Part shown: piece after piece, positions 22,514 through 34,220 of the stretch
Layout of the letters: each line of letters opens with the position of its first letter
How positions within the stretch are numbered: position 1 is the first letter of the stretch
DNA from: Medicago truncatula
Lineage: Eukaryota > Streptophyta > Magnoliopsida > Fabales > Fabaceae
NCBI RefSeq assembly: GCF_003473485.1
Contig: NC_053046.1
Span: 41,129,832-41,193,831, forward strand
Length of the DNA stretch: 64,000 nt
Reading direction: 5' to 3'
The notes under the pieces: model-generated
The model's database searches: none
What the model was told of the DNA's origin: nothing
Seen by the model: the letters and a program-made list of their open reading frames with translations, nothing else
Program-made: the position numbers and the translations under genes

Positions 22514-23121
22514 TAGGGAAGGGAAAAGACTAGGTCGTGCTAGGTTTTACAAAGCCTAAGTCTGGCATGTCAAATTTTTTAAGGCTCGGGTCTTGCATGC
22601 AGTCTGTCATATGCTTACTTTTTAGACTCAAGTATGATCTTCTGAAATAATCTACTAGTATGTTTAAAAGACTATATCATATGAACATCTTTAAATAAGT
22701 AATATAATCTAAGTTTAAATAGACTAACGAACTAATAAATCAACTAGATTAAACTCTTTTGATAATCATGGCAATGTATTGTATCATATTTCAATTGTAG
22801 TTTTATAATAACATATTTAAATATGCGAAAATTTAATGTATACTTATAAGCTTGAATTGCTAAAAAAGTTAATAAATTTATATTTTAATTCAAAGTACAA
22901 AATATAACATAATAATAAATAATATTATTCGTGATTACTTAAATAAATTGGTCTAATAGGTCTAAAAAGCTTTTCGAATGATCTGTGACATGATTTTTTA
23001 AGCTAAATAGACTTCTAAAAAAATTTAACCCTACTCTATTTAAAAAAAAAAAAAAAAGTTTAGCCTATCATAGACTAAATCAGAGACCCTTGTAGATCGA
23101 TCTCGCTTATTTCCGTCCCTA
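22514..23121. mobile_element. hAT MITE with perfect 8 bp TSD
   Basis: The 608 bp element begins TAGGGAAGGG and ends with the reverse complement style CCGTCCCTA. It is flanked by ATGAAAAG on both sides (22506-22513, 23122-23129), an 8 bp duplication typical of hAT. The interior has subterminal repeats of CTAGG/GCCTA type. No transposase. Same family as 40185-40836. Confidence 0.85.
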
Positions 23122-23129
23122 ATGAAAAG

Positions 23130-24120
23130 AAGAAGAAGAAAACAAGAAACATTTCCTATTAGGAAGAAAAATTAAGATGTGATTCAGTTAGTGTAAAGTG
23201 CATATTGGGATGGTAGCATAGAGCTTTCAAATGTTACCTTTTAGGCTTGGTCTTTTTGCGTTGTTACAATTAGGCCATTGTTCTAATCTTTCAATAAGTC
23301 AAACAAAATTTGGTTTCTATTTCTAACCTTATGCCTGATGCCGAGGAACAGAGACAATCTACTCTACTCACATGAAGGCGAAATTTCCAAATTATAACGA
23401 CAAATAAAAGATAACCATAAAGATTTCAATAAGTGTTCTAGTAGTATTGTTTTTTAGTCTTGGATGTCAATTATTGGTTGTCATAAATTTGGCCTCTTGT
23501 TTATCCTTTTGTTAACCTAACTACACTATTTTTCATGTTACAACTAGTCAGCTAAATTAATTTAACCTTAACTTAAGATCCTCCCAACTAAGTAACACTA
23601 GTCAATTAGTTTAGTTGAAGAAAGTTTGACTTATTATCTACTGATGAAGAAAAAGTGACATAAGACATGAGCTGGGATGCAACATCATGAGCACCGTTCT
23701 TTGCAACAGACATGGAGTCAGTTAAAGTGAAAATTTTCAACAAGAAAAAATATGATAATAGTACAATGTAATTAGCACTTTTGCTTCTGTGTGCCCAGAA
23801 GTCACAGTCATGTAACAGCTCAATTATATCACGCCTTCATTAAAAACCAATAATATATCAACTATTTAGTATGTACACCCATGTATGAACATAAGTACAT
23901 AACTAATGTAAAACTTAGACACAAGAAAAAGAATACAAATAGAAACAATTTTTTAATAGAAGATCTTTTATAAGAGAAGATTGGTGAGTGTGAGTAAGAA
24001 TAAAAAAATGACAATTACTTTTCCACCATCGAAGTTTTTGTACGTCCTATTCAGATTTTAAAATTCGAAATATTTTAATATGTTTTTAGAGATTTTTATA
24101 GAGTGTTTAAAAAGACGCGC
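23130..24120. other. Intergenic, nothing recognised
   Basis: AT-rich sequence without a supported gene or clear repeat ends. Confidence 0.4.
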
Positions 24121-24423
24121 GAGAAATTTAGGGTCTATTTGAATAGTGAGAGGAAAGAAAGTAAAAGGAAAAATTGATTAAAGAATGAAAGTGAATAGAA
24201 GTAAAGGGAAAGGAAGATAATTTTTAGGTTGTTTGGAATAAGTGAAAAGAAAGAAAGATGTATATCTAATAAATGACATAAATATCCTTATGATAAAATG
24301 AATTATGATTTTATTATTTATTTAATATAATATATTCATATTTACATATTAGAAAATAAAAATTGATATGTTAATATATACATGAAAATGAATATTTAAT
24401 GGTAGATATGTCATATAAAGTTT

Positions 24424-24438
24424 CTCCTTCAAAAAAAA
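24424..24438 (+). repeat. Micro poly(A) insertion, perfect 16 bp TSD
   Basis: CTCCTTC plus 8 A between ATGTCATATAAAGTTT copies (24408-24423, 24439-24454). Confidence 0.7.
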
Positions 24439-24487
24439 ATGTCATATAAAGTTTAATAGGTATAGCCTACTATTTAACATATATAAT

Positions 24488-24503
24488 TTTCTCAACAAAA
24501 AAA
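24488..24503 (+). repeat. Micro poly(A) insertion, 12 bp TSD
   Basis: TTTCTCAAC plus 7 A between AACATATATAAT copies (24476-24487, 24504-24515), only 33 bp beyond the previous one. Confidence 0.6.
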
Positions 24504-25148
24504 AACATATATAATATTATTCATGTTGATTTAAAGAGTTATTTGTGTCATTTCAAACAAAATTGGTCTCTTCTCCACCTTTCCATCCAATCCAACAAGG
24601 AAAGGTTTTAGCTGTGGGTCCCAGTCCAAAACATTCTTTCCTCTCCTCTCTTGGTGGTTCCAAATTGTGGAAAGTGGATCCATCCACTCACTTTCTTTCC
24701 CTCTTTCAATCTTTCCATTGAACCAAACACTGCCTTAGGGTGTGTTTAGATAGAGGGTTTAGGAGGGGAGAGTTTACTTTTTATTTTTAAATTATGAACA
24801 TTATGAAAAACAATCATATAATAATTCAATCACGTTTAATTTATTTAAAAAAAATATGTTATATAATCCGTAATTTAAAAATAAAAAATAAATATTCCCC
24901 TCTCAAACCCTCAATTCAATTAAGAAGCACTCTAGAGAAATAAGAAAAGTGTAACATCAGCAGCACCATGGTTACAATCATAACTTAATAGCCCACAAAC
25001 CCAACCTATATTCTTCCTTTACTTTCTTCTCACCTTTCTTCCCCACCTTTTCTTTCCCTTCTTTTTGCTCCTTCACCCTCCAACTTTCTTCTGCACCACC
25101 ACCTCATCTTTGTCTATGAGGCCCACAAACACACTCTACCACCACCAA

Positions 25149-25156
25149 TATATATA
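25149..25156 (+). promoter_or_regulatory. TATA box of X8 gene
   Basis: TATATATA, 103 bp before the start codon at 25259, in a pyrimidine-rich promoter stretch. Confidence 0.55.
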
Positions 25157-25258
25157 CTTTTAGTTGATCTTGAATCATTATACCACACAACATTCAACAA
25201 AAAGCAAGAGAAGAGAAGGAGAAAGTGTTACAAAAGAAGTAGAACAATAAAATTAAAG

Positions 25259-28200
25259 ATGAAAAGGAGTGTATATCACTATGCAATTTTTCTCCTACTA
25301 ATTCAAATCCTTTGCTCAGGTGATTTTTTTCTTCACTTCTTCTATGGTTTTTGGTCTATATCTCCTTCTGATATGGGTTACAAAGTTGCTTCTGGTTTAA
25401 TATATTATTCACTGTCCTTGTATCTCACATTTTCTTCTGTTTTCAATTGTTTCTGTTTGTATTCATTATTATTATTATTATTATCATCTGCATGGATTAT
25501 TTTGGACTCTTTTGAATTCTTAAACAACAATATGCTTTTCCTTATAGGATTCAATTGCTTTATACTTTTAGTGATTATTTAGTTCAACTAGCATGGTTAT
25601 ATATTTATGTTGGACTAATTGGATGCAATGCACTTATTGGTTCATTAACTGAGCTTTTTTGGTGTCCATAAATTCATTTCTTCTTTTTATGGAAAATAAA
25701 CAAATTCCTTAATTGCAACAAAATGTTTGTCTCTTCTATTATTGTTTAGTCACACACATTATGATAGAGACATTAGAACAAATTATTTTGATTATCATCT
25801 TTCTATAGTTTCACATTGGGCAGTTGAATCCAACCTTATCTCCAGTACTTCCACATGCAGTTTCTTGAAAACATACAAGGGTCCAACTGCTTTGACTGTT
25901 ATATAGGGGTCTCAGTACAGAGGATACCCCACATGTCTCTATTGTCCAATCTAGAACTAGAAGATGCTCGCTGTATACAAAACTTTTGACATTTGAAACA
26001 ATAGAGATTAGTGAGTGAGGTCCAAAGGCCTAATATAATAATATGGTTAATTGTGATCAATGAATTTCAGCATCTTCTTAGATTCATTAACCATGCTAAA
26101 CATAATTAACCAAAGATTGAAACTACATTAGCTGTCCATTTTTATGGCACTTAAGGCTTAAATCAATATATTTGGTATCTCTTATCACATGTCTTAGAAA
26201 CAGAACAGACAAAGTAATTCAATTATATGATTTCAAATTCAGGTTCAAGTAGGACAGAAAAGGAAGCACAAAGAGAAGTTAATGTACTAAAAAGACATGA
26301 AGTGAAACAAGAATTTATTACTCACACAATTTCTACTGTCCAAAAGGATATTACCACTCCAATTACTACCATTCCAACAATTACAACACCTGATCCATTT
26401 CTCAATCCTAATTCCAATCCAGACACAGTTTCTCCAACTTCAACACTTCCATATACCAATCCAACCACAGTGAATTCTTTTCCAATCTCCTCAGGTTCAA
26501 GTTGGTGTGTTGCAAGTCCAAGTGCATCACAAATTGGTTTACAAGTTGCATTGGACTATGCTTGTGGATATGGTGGCACTGATTGTTCAGCAATTCAACC
26601 TGGTGGAAGCTGTTACAATCCAAATTCTATTCATGATCTTGCTTCTTACGCCTTTAATAAGTATTATCATAAGAATCCTGTTCCAAATAGCTGCAATTTT
26701 GGTGGAACTGCTGTTATCACTAGCACTAATCCAAGTAAGGCTTTTCCTATCATAATTTCCATTGCAACTTTTTCAATAGTGTTAATGTCATCCTTATATT
26801 AAATTCAAAAGCATATATGTTGTTAATTAGATTGAGAATGACAGAAAATATAAGTTTAAGTTTGGCATAGAGCCTGTTGGATTGAATTGTTTAAGCTTAT
26901 TTAACGGTATAACCAAGTGTGAGACCGTTTGAAATAGCGTGATGTGTACATGAACTATTTTCAGTTTGCTTTCATAAACTCTCGATGATAACTTATGAAA
27001 ATGGTTTATAACTTTCGATGACTTATTTTTTTTTATTATAAAAATAGCTCATAGATACGCACTTATATGATAATCGTTTATACAATCAACACTTAATTAC
27101 TGTATGATTTTGTCTAAAAAGTATACTTCTAAGATAGAAAAAAATTATGTTTTTTTCAAAGTGACCTTTATAAATAAAATAAAAAATCAAAGTAATTTTG
27201 GGGATGGGAAAATAAGCTTCCATATATGGACAAAAAAAAATGAGCTAGGAAAAGTAGTAGAACTCTAATGTGTATCAAATAGATACAAAGCCTTTGGTTG
27301 GTAACAAGACATGTGATTGTTGGGTTCAATATATTGAATAGACTAATAGAAAAGAAACCTTTATTTGTATCTTTCAATAGACTTTGTGGTTTGAGATGTA
27401 GGAAGCTACTAAAGTGCTACCTGATACAAAAGTCAAACTTTTTCATTTCTTTTTCTACACTGTTGGTAGCAGCATCTCAATTCTCACAAAAGTCCCCCAT
27501 TTTTGTCACAAATGTCTTGGAAGTACTACAGTTCATTTCATTGCATTTATTTTCCTCCATAAATCATGCATAAATAACTAATATAATCCTTGGATAACAA
27601 CATATTTATGCCTTTTTTTTATCAAATATATTTATCTTTTAAAGCAGAGATAAATAAGTCGGGTCTAGTAAGTGTAGCTACCAGGGACATTATGTGTAGG
27701 AGCTGAGGTTTGAACTCTGGATTTCCCACTTCTCCACACATAATGTGTGCGAATTTAGCCTAGTGGCTACTTGACCAAAATAAAAAATAAAATAAAAAAG
27801 TCGGGTCTGGTAATTGTTTTTTATCTTAACCCTCCGGTTTTGATAATCATAAATTCATCCGAAAAGTAAATAAAAAAAGATCAAGATTGTTTCAGTTTGG
27901 ATTAAGATTTGAACTCATTTGGCTAACTTTATTTTCTTAAAAACAAGGTTTTATACAAGGATGAAATTATTCAATTCATTCTACTTTTTTCTACTTTTGG
28001 TTGTTGAGAACTTTGATGATCGTATTAACTTGTTTAAATTTTGTAGGCACGGGAACATGTCAATATCCATCTACAAGGTGAATATCTTCCATACATATAT
28101 ACTTGTAATTTCATTCATTTTCCTTTGCCACACAAATGGAAGTTCTGAAAAATTATGATACTATTAACTAAAATTGCAGTACAAGTTCATCAATCTTGAA

Positions 28201-28408
28201 CACGACAAACTCAAGTGGTGCCAACGTCTTTGGTTCAGTGCCAGTGCCCACCAATCCATCTCCCTCTGCTGCCCCTGGCACATTTAATAGCTTTGCTGAT
28301 TTTTGTGTCATTCTTTGGATTATATCATTTCTGGAAAATAATTTTTCCATAATCATCAATTTTGAAAAATATGGATATGAGATTGAGAGCTACATTTTGC
28401 TGATTTAA
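25259..28408 (+). CDS. X8-domain (carbohydrate-binding module 43) secreted protein, callose-binding type
   Basis: Four exons, 25259-25319, 26243-26734, 28047-28077 and 28180-28408, with matching phases; 270 residues. X8 domains bind beta-1,3-glucan, and relatives (plasmodesmata callose-binding proteins, X8 tails of beta-1,3-glucanases) act at the cell wall and plasmodesmata. Residues 1-20 form a signal peptide. A Thr/Pro-rich linker follows (about 45-105). The X8 domain spans about 107-190, with the six cysteines 109, 128, 135, 144, 171 and 189, starting SSWCVASPSAS. A Ser/Pro-rich tail follows, with a hydrophobic patch FCVILWIISFL and then a polar end, unusual for a GPI signal, so the true 3' end may differ. 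Exon 3 is only 31 bp and supplies the sixth cysteine. Intron 2 contains a SINE. Confidence 0.85.
26735..26802 (+). other. Intron-retention extension of X8 exon 2
   Basis: If intron 2 is not spliced, the frame continues 22 codons (SKAFPIIISIATFSIVLMSS...) to a stop at 26800-26802. That tail is hydrophobic and ends the protein, like a GPI attachment signal, but the sixth X8 cysteine is lost. Confidence 0.4.
27672..27797 (+). mobile_element. SINE in X8 intron 2
   Basis: Box B-like GGTTTGAACTCTGG, 3' end GGCTACTTGACC plus A-rich tail. It is flanked by AAGTCGGGTCTAGTAA (27656-27671) and the same with one change (27798-27813). Confidence 0.75.
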
Positions 28409-29756
28409 CGCATTTTTAGGGAGACAACAGTACGGACAGGACATGCATATACATAGTATTAAAGATTGTGTTTTTTGTGTTTTCTTCAAGCGACAAACAC
28501 CACTTAAAACTTGCACACAACTATGAGTTATCACATTCGAACTCGCATAAAAGTGTTTAATCTTTCAATATCGACATTTTGTGTTTCAACCAAGCCTAAA
28601 AACATCGGACTGTCCCGTTTTAGCCAATATTTTTGCATGAGGTATGGTCTATTGGACGAAGTCAAAGTTTAAAGCTCAAATAGTGATCATTGAGTTTTGA
28701 TTCGCTGCAATCAATCAGGGGGTTTGCATTCAGGCATTTGAGACAACAATGGCGGTCCGATCAAATGTGTGAATATGAAATCTCATGACTACGTCGATCC
28801 AATTATAGGGAACCTGAATTTATCATCTTACCATGCTCCAAAATGTAAACACAAAAAACAAATACTCATGAGTTTTGTGCAATGTGGTTTTTAGCTAGGA
28901 AACAATTATGCTTAGAAACAATGAGGTCGAATAATATGAGCCTCACAAATTCTCAACACAACCCGGCGTGACACAAATTTCCTAACTGTAACAAGGTAGG
29001 CTTTTGAACCTTCAAATCAAACCCCTAAAGTCTGGCTGGAACTACCTACCCCATTTAACAAAAACACACCTTCGTTCAGTTTACTCAATAGTAGACATCT
29101 CAGCAAATTTTGAGAGTTCTGTCGTCGGTTAGTAGTGAGTAAACTTTCTTTATTGGAGAATTTCTTGAACACACAACACAAGATGAATTCTTTTCCTTGA
29201 ACCAAATTTTCTTCATACGCAAGAGTTAGAAGTCAAACCTGTAACTATTTATTTTATATAAATAAAAAATAAAACATGTTTACTTCTATAAAAAATAAAA
29301 AAAAAATTGTTTATGAATAATATTAAAGAAGACTAATGGGACCCCTTACTTTTAGTGTTTATAACTCGCTTTCATTAGGTGGTTTTGTACCGTCTGGTAA
29401 GTCTTTTCAAAGCAGAATGGGCCTCAAATATTAACTGAACTCAATCATACTTGTTCCTTTATTTAAAGTGCTATTACTTTTCACACCTAAACACCAGTTT
29501 GAATGTAAATATTAATTTTGCATTAATTTTTTTTAGAAGAAATAAATGTTCAAATAAACCACGTTTTATTATTTAATATGAAATTACCATAAGAATATAC
29601 TCTTTTCCTCCATTATCCACAAAAAAGAATATACTTTTTGCAAGAGCTTTAACATTTTTCTTATATTATGAATTATTCACCATTTACCAAACATACAGCT
29701 TACAGGCTTTAGTGGAAAGGAAAACTTTAAATAATTATATTTTATCTTTTCTTATA
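28409..29756. other. Intergenic
   Basis: No gene recognised. The block 28560-29220 is less AT-rich and may be an old, unidentifiable repeat. A micro-insertion lies at 29602. Confidence 0.4.
29602..29624 (+). repeat. Micro insertion with 11 bp TSD
   Basis: CTTTTCCTCCATTATCCAC plus A between AAGAATATACT copies (29591-29601, 29625-29635). Confidence 0.5.
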
Positions 29757-30050
29757 CTACCTCCGTCCCTAATTATAAGACTCTTTTGAAAAAATAATTT
29801 GTCCCTTTTTATAAGATCCCTTTGATATTTTCAAGTACATTAATTATTTCTTTACCAACATACCCTTAATTATTTTGCATCTTTTTCTTTAATCAACAAT
29901 AAATATTATATTGAAAACATAAATTAACTCTCTCTCTTAAGGATAAAATTGTAAAAACAATAGTAATTGTATACAAATTTAATACTACAACTCACTTTCT
30001 TAATCTCCGCAATTTTGGCAAAAGGCTTATATATTTAAGAACGGAGGTAG
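29757..30050. mobile_element. Stowaway-like MITE, TA target
   Basis: Ends CTACCTCCGTCCCTAATTAT and (reverse) GAACGGAGGTAG, flanked by TA. About 294 bp; same family as 43518-43807 and 62893-63186. Confidence 0.8.
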
Positions 30051-33000
30051 TATTTAGTTTTGGAGGGAGCACATCATTCTTTTACAAGGAAAATAAAAAA
30101 TATGAGGATCAGTACATGATGTAATAATGGCATAATAAACTTGAGAATTGTCGTTGTACTGTAATATGACTATATTAATAAGATTATATGAGCAATCGTT
30201 TGAACCCCGAACAAAAAAAAAAATCGTCTCTAGTAACAATGGTTTTGCTCCAACAAACAAGCCAAACTCGTCTCTTAAACAAAGCCAATTCCTACCATGA
30301 TATAATTTATTTATTTTTAGGTGAATTTCCACCATGGTGTGATGAGTGGAAAAAGAAGCATCCATATTGCCTTTTATATACCCTTGATGAGAGCATATTC
30401 ACCTAATTTGATCAACAAAAGTCCGATCTAAAACCCCTGCCACTACCAGAAAATCTAGAAAACTTCTACTCTTCATTTGTTTCTTCCTAGATAGATAGGT
30501 TACTAGTCTTTGATTAATTTTTTAAGGACATTTACTATTTACAACAGTAATGTATTATTAATGAAGAAAAAAAAAAGGAGTTCTTTGATTAATTTTTTAA
30601 TGGCATTTGTCATCTATAATTAATAAATTCTATAAACATTTTGGCGAATTTTCATATAGCTTTGGTATATATGAAAAGGAGTTCTGGAAATGAGAATAAA
30701 TACTTATTTTAGAGTCTTTAATTTAAGACACAAATAATATCAATTTGATAGTAAAAAAGCTACTGGTATCATAATAATTAAATGGAAATTCTTACATGTG
30801 CCTTTAATGCATTTGTTAATGCACTAAAAATAGACTTACTTATCATTTCTAGGGTTATTAACAATTTGTTTTTACTTTTTAGAGTACAACTTAGCCTTAC
30901 TCATCATAATTAAAACATAAACAAAAATGTTTAAGATAGCGATAAAACTTATATATTGAAACGCCACGCACCAGAAGTGCGAAAAGAAAAAACCTCTGCG
31001 TACTGTTACTAAACCAGCAGCATCAAAGGGTTAGTACAGAAAATCCACTACCCCGTTTTTTCTGGATAGCATGAGATATGATTGGTTCAACAATTGTTTG
31101 CGAGAAGTTCGTGATAAAAAGCATCGGGACAAATAGCATTCAAAATAGGAGTAGTAGGAGTTTGTCCCACTATACTTTTGTACAACATATTTATTCTGTC
31201 TGCAGTTACAGATTTACTACTGCAGTTTATGTTTAGACATTTTTTGCCCTCAAATAAATGTATGCTCTATATTGTGGTTGTCATTCAGTTGTCTTAAAAC
31301 TAGAATCCATGAAAGACAATGGCTTCCTTAATTCCTCAAATTAAAGTTAATCTTAATTTTTGTGGGAAGATACATATCGACATATACATGAAATTGACAC
31401 AACTATTTCTATTATCTTAATATTAAATTATAAAATTAATTCGTCTAATAACTACAAATTAATTGATTGTATAAACATTTGATACGTTTAGACTTCATTT
31501 TAAATTTGTAATTTTAAACTTCTCAACAATTAGTTTGAGTGTGTATTTGTGATATAGATGTGCTTTTTCACACTTTGACTGATTAGAGATTCACAAAAAT
31601 CACGTTCAACAAGCATTGGGACGCAAGAAAACCTCCTTTAACCTAAAGCATATGTTTAGTGTGTCTTTAGAACAAAAAATTATAATATTAGTAGAAAATA
31701 TTTACTTGACCACAAGTATTTAAACACAGTCAGTTACTCATACTCTTGAAAAAAGATAGAAATAGAAAAGAATAAAATAATGTGTATTTTCAAATAACTA
31801 AATGATAAACATTTTCTTGCATGTGCACTCAAATTGTGTGTCCACATCCACATGCTTGTGATCATGTAAGATATTCTCAATATTAACGTAGGAAACAAAT
31901 CACTCTGCATTGTTAACTTGTAAAATATTGTTTGCAACGTCAATTGTTAAAGCATAATTAAATTGTTATTTTTCACCACAATTAGAATCTTATCTCTAGT
32001 GTGTGCCGCAAAGTATTATCATGGCTTATTTTCTTTTGATTTGTTATGAAACTAATCTTTAAGTCGGCAATGAAACATCTAGATTTTATTTTTACTAAGG
32101 ATGAACTATCTATATAATAGGCGAGAATTAAACTCAAATTCTTTTTAGAGCAAGAGTCATGTTGTCAACTCTCCCATCACATATTGAATTATTCAATACT
32201 CCCTTCGTTTTCTATATTATGTCACTTTGCCACTTTCACACATATGTAAAAATAATCTAGTTAATTTTTGTACCAAAAAAAAAAAAAAAAAAAATAATCT
32301 AGTTAATTTTGCATAGAAAAGAGAAGTTATGAATGATTTTGCTAAATTATCCTTCATTGATTAAATGAGAAAAATAAATAGGAAGAATTGAAAAAAGAAC
32401 TAAAGTTGTGTATAGAAAAAAATATTAATATTTCATAAGTATAATATAACTCAATTTAATTCAAATTTCAGTGTTCAGCTCTTGAATATATGTTCCTTAG
32501 AAAGAAAGAAAAAAAATCTTGAATGTCTTTAGCATAAAAAGATAATCTACTAAACTAGTCAAACGATGATATCTCATATCTGATCAATGAGTCCAAAATA
32601 TGTAAGTTGTTCGTTGTAGTTCCCAGAGAAATGACACATGGGCATGTAAATTTATTAGTCTACCAAAAACACTTCATGTGAATGCTACAGTTACATGTAC
32701 ATATTTATTTCACCAACGCTGGATGCTATGTTAATGCCAAAACTTTTCACCAAATGTATGGCACAGGTGATCATGATCAACAATTCAATTTCACAGGGGA
32801 ATAATAAGTGAAGTGAACCATATATCCTTCAATCTTATCATATAAAATTTTCATGTTTATCTCGTTTTCATAGAATTTGATAAGACTGAGTAAAAAAATA
32901 GAATTAGATAAGATAAATGTTACCAGAGTCTTGCTTCATTATAATACTAGATGATATTACTGGATAAGGCTATAGAAAAAAGTAAAATATAGTAATTGAA

Positions 33001-34220
33001 TAGTATTTAATTTCCTCAACTACAAATACTAGTAGCACATCAAACTAGACCGTTAAACGGATACATTTGATTAGTTGTTCCATTAACCAGCGACTAACAG
33101 AAAACTTGTGTCATAAATGAGACAAGGACGGAAATGTTCATTTATATTTTATCCTTTTCCTTAAAAACAAAACTATTGTATGAGTATCAATTAAATAAAA
33201 GTAAGGTAAAATGTTTTCATTATGGTCTATACTTGCTTGAGTTTTTGATGCATTTGCTTTTGATTAGGTAATGGTCTTTGGTTTTATTTTGTAAATCTTT
33301 TTCAATTTTTGGCACATCTTGTTTATATATATTGTTGGCTTTTTCAAAAAAAAAAAAAATTATATTTCTTTAATTAATGTTTACTTGACAAAGTTATATA
33401 CCGACAATGAAAATTCATGATAAAATAGCACTCCCACAAATTGAAACAGTCTAGGTTATTTACATAAATAATACCCATGGACTCATTATTTCCTTGATTC
33501 AATAAGATTAATGTGTCTACCTACCTATCAACATCACACATACAAAATGTAGTATTATGTGGAGTAGATTTTTCATTTTCATACATTCAAATCCTCACTT
33601 TTATGAAATACTATGGCTCTTAAAACTTAAAAAAAGGACTTAAGAAAATGTATGATTATGTGTACAACCACAGCAATTTAGAGCAATAAATAAATGCATC
33701 CGAAAAGGTCAATTTTTTAAAAATGTGTACACATCGAAAATGAAATTTTCTAAAAAGTGTATATACTTTTAAAAATGATACAAATCTTCATAACCTTTTA
33801 GGTGTGCATATTAGGTAATTAGGACAACTTTTGTTTTTTGTGGAATATTGCAAATAAAATTGGTACTTTCTCCACATCTAAAATGTTTCAAAACAGTACG
33901 AGGTCTCGAGTTATGGTTCAACTTATGAAAATTGCGATAAAACAACCGTTGAACTGATCAAATAACCGAATTAAACCATCACGTTCAATTTTTAAAACAA
34001 TAAACATTCATGTGAGCACTACGAGTAGAAATACATTGTACACTAATATCCAAGACACTTTCATTCCTTCAATGTCACAACTCATAAATGTCATATCAAA
34101 CAAGAACAAGCAAGACAACAAATTAATTTGGAAACCAAAAATAAATAAAATGAAGTATAAAATAAAATAAAAAAACAGGATGGACTAACTTCATAAGCAT
34201 ATACATATATAGGATGATCA
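30051..34220. other. Long intergenic stretch
   Basis: No gene supported in 4.1 kb. It contains a diverged tandem repeat at 30507-30600 (TCTTTGATTAATTTTTTAA twice), a one-sided Stowaway-like end CTCCCTTCGTTTTC at 32199 with a micro-insertion inside, and A/T runs. Confidence 0.45.
32269..32290 (+). repeat. Micro poly(A) insertion, about 20 bp TSD
   Basis: TGTACC plus 16 A between AAAATAATCTAGTTAATTTT copies (32249-32268, 32291-32310; the first A bases are ambiguous with the tail). Confidence 0.7.

Larger units (their letters stand above)
24128..24736. mobile_element. Tourist/PIF-Harbinger-like MITE
   Basis: The left end GGGTCTATTTGAATAGTGAG and right end CAATCTTTCCATTGAACCAAACACTGCC are imperfect inverted matches, continuing into GAAAGAAAG against CTTTCTTTC. 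TTA flanks both sides, the usual 3 bp target. Carries two micro-insertions (24424, 24488). Confidence 0.55.

Noticed and set aside
30507..30600. Another micro poly(A) insertion
   Set aside because: The sequence after the two 19 bp repeats is also similar, so it is a diverged tandem duplication.
33330..33360. Micro-insertion near an A-run
   Set aside because: Only six bases repeat on the two sides.
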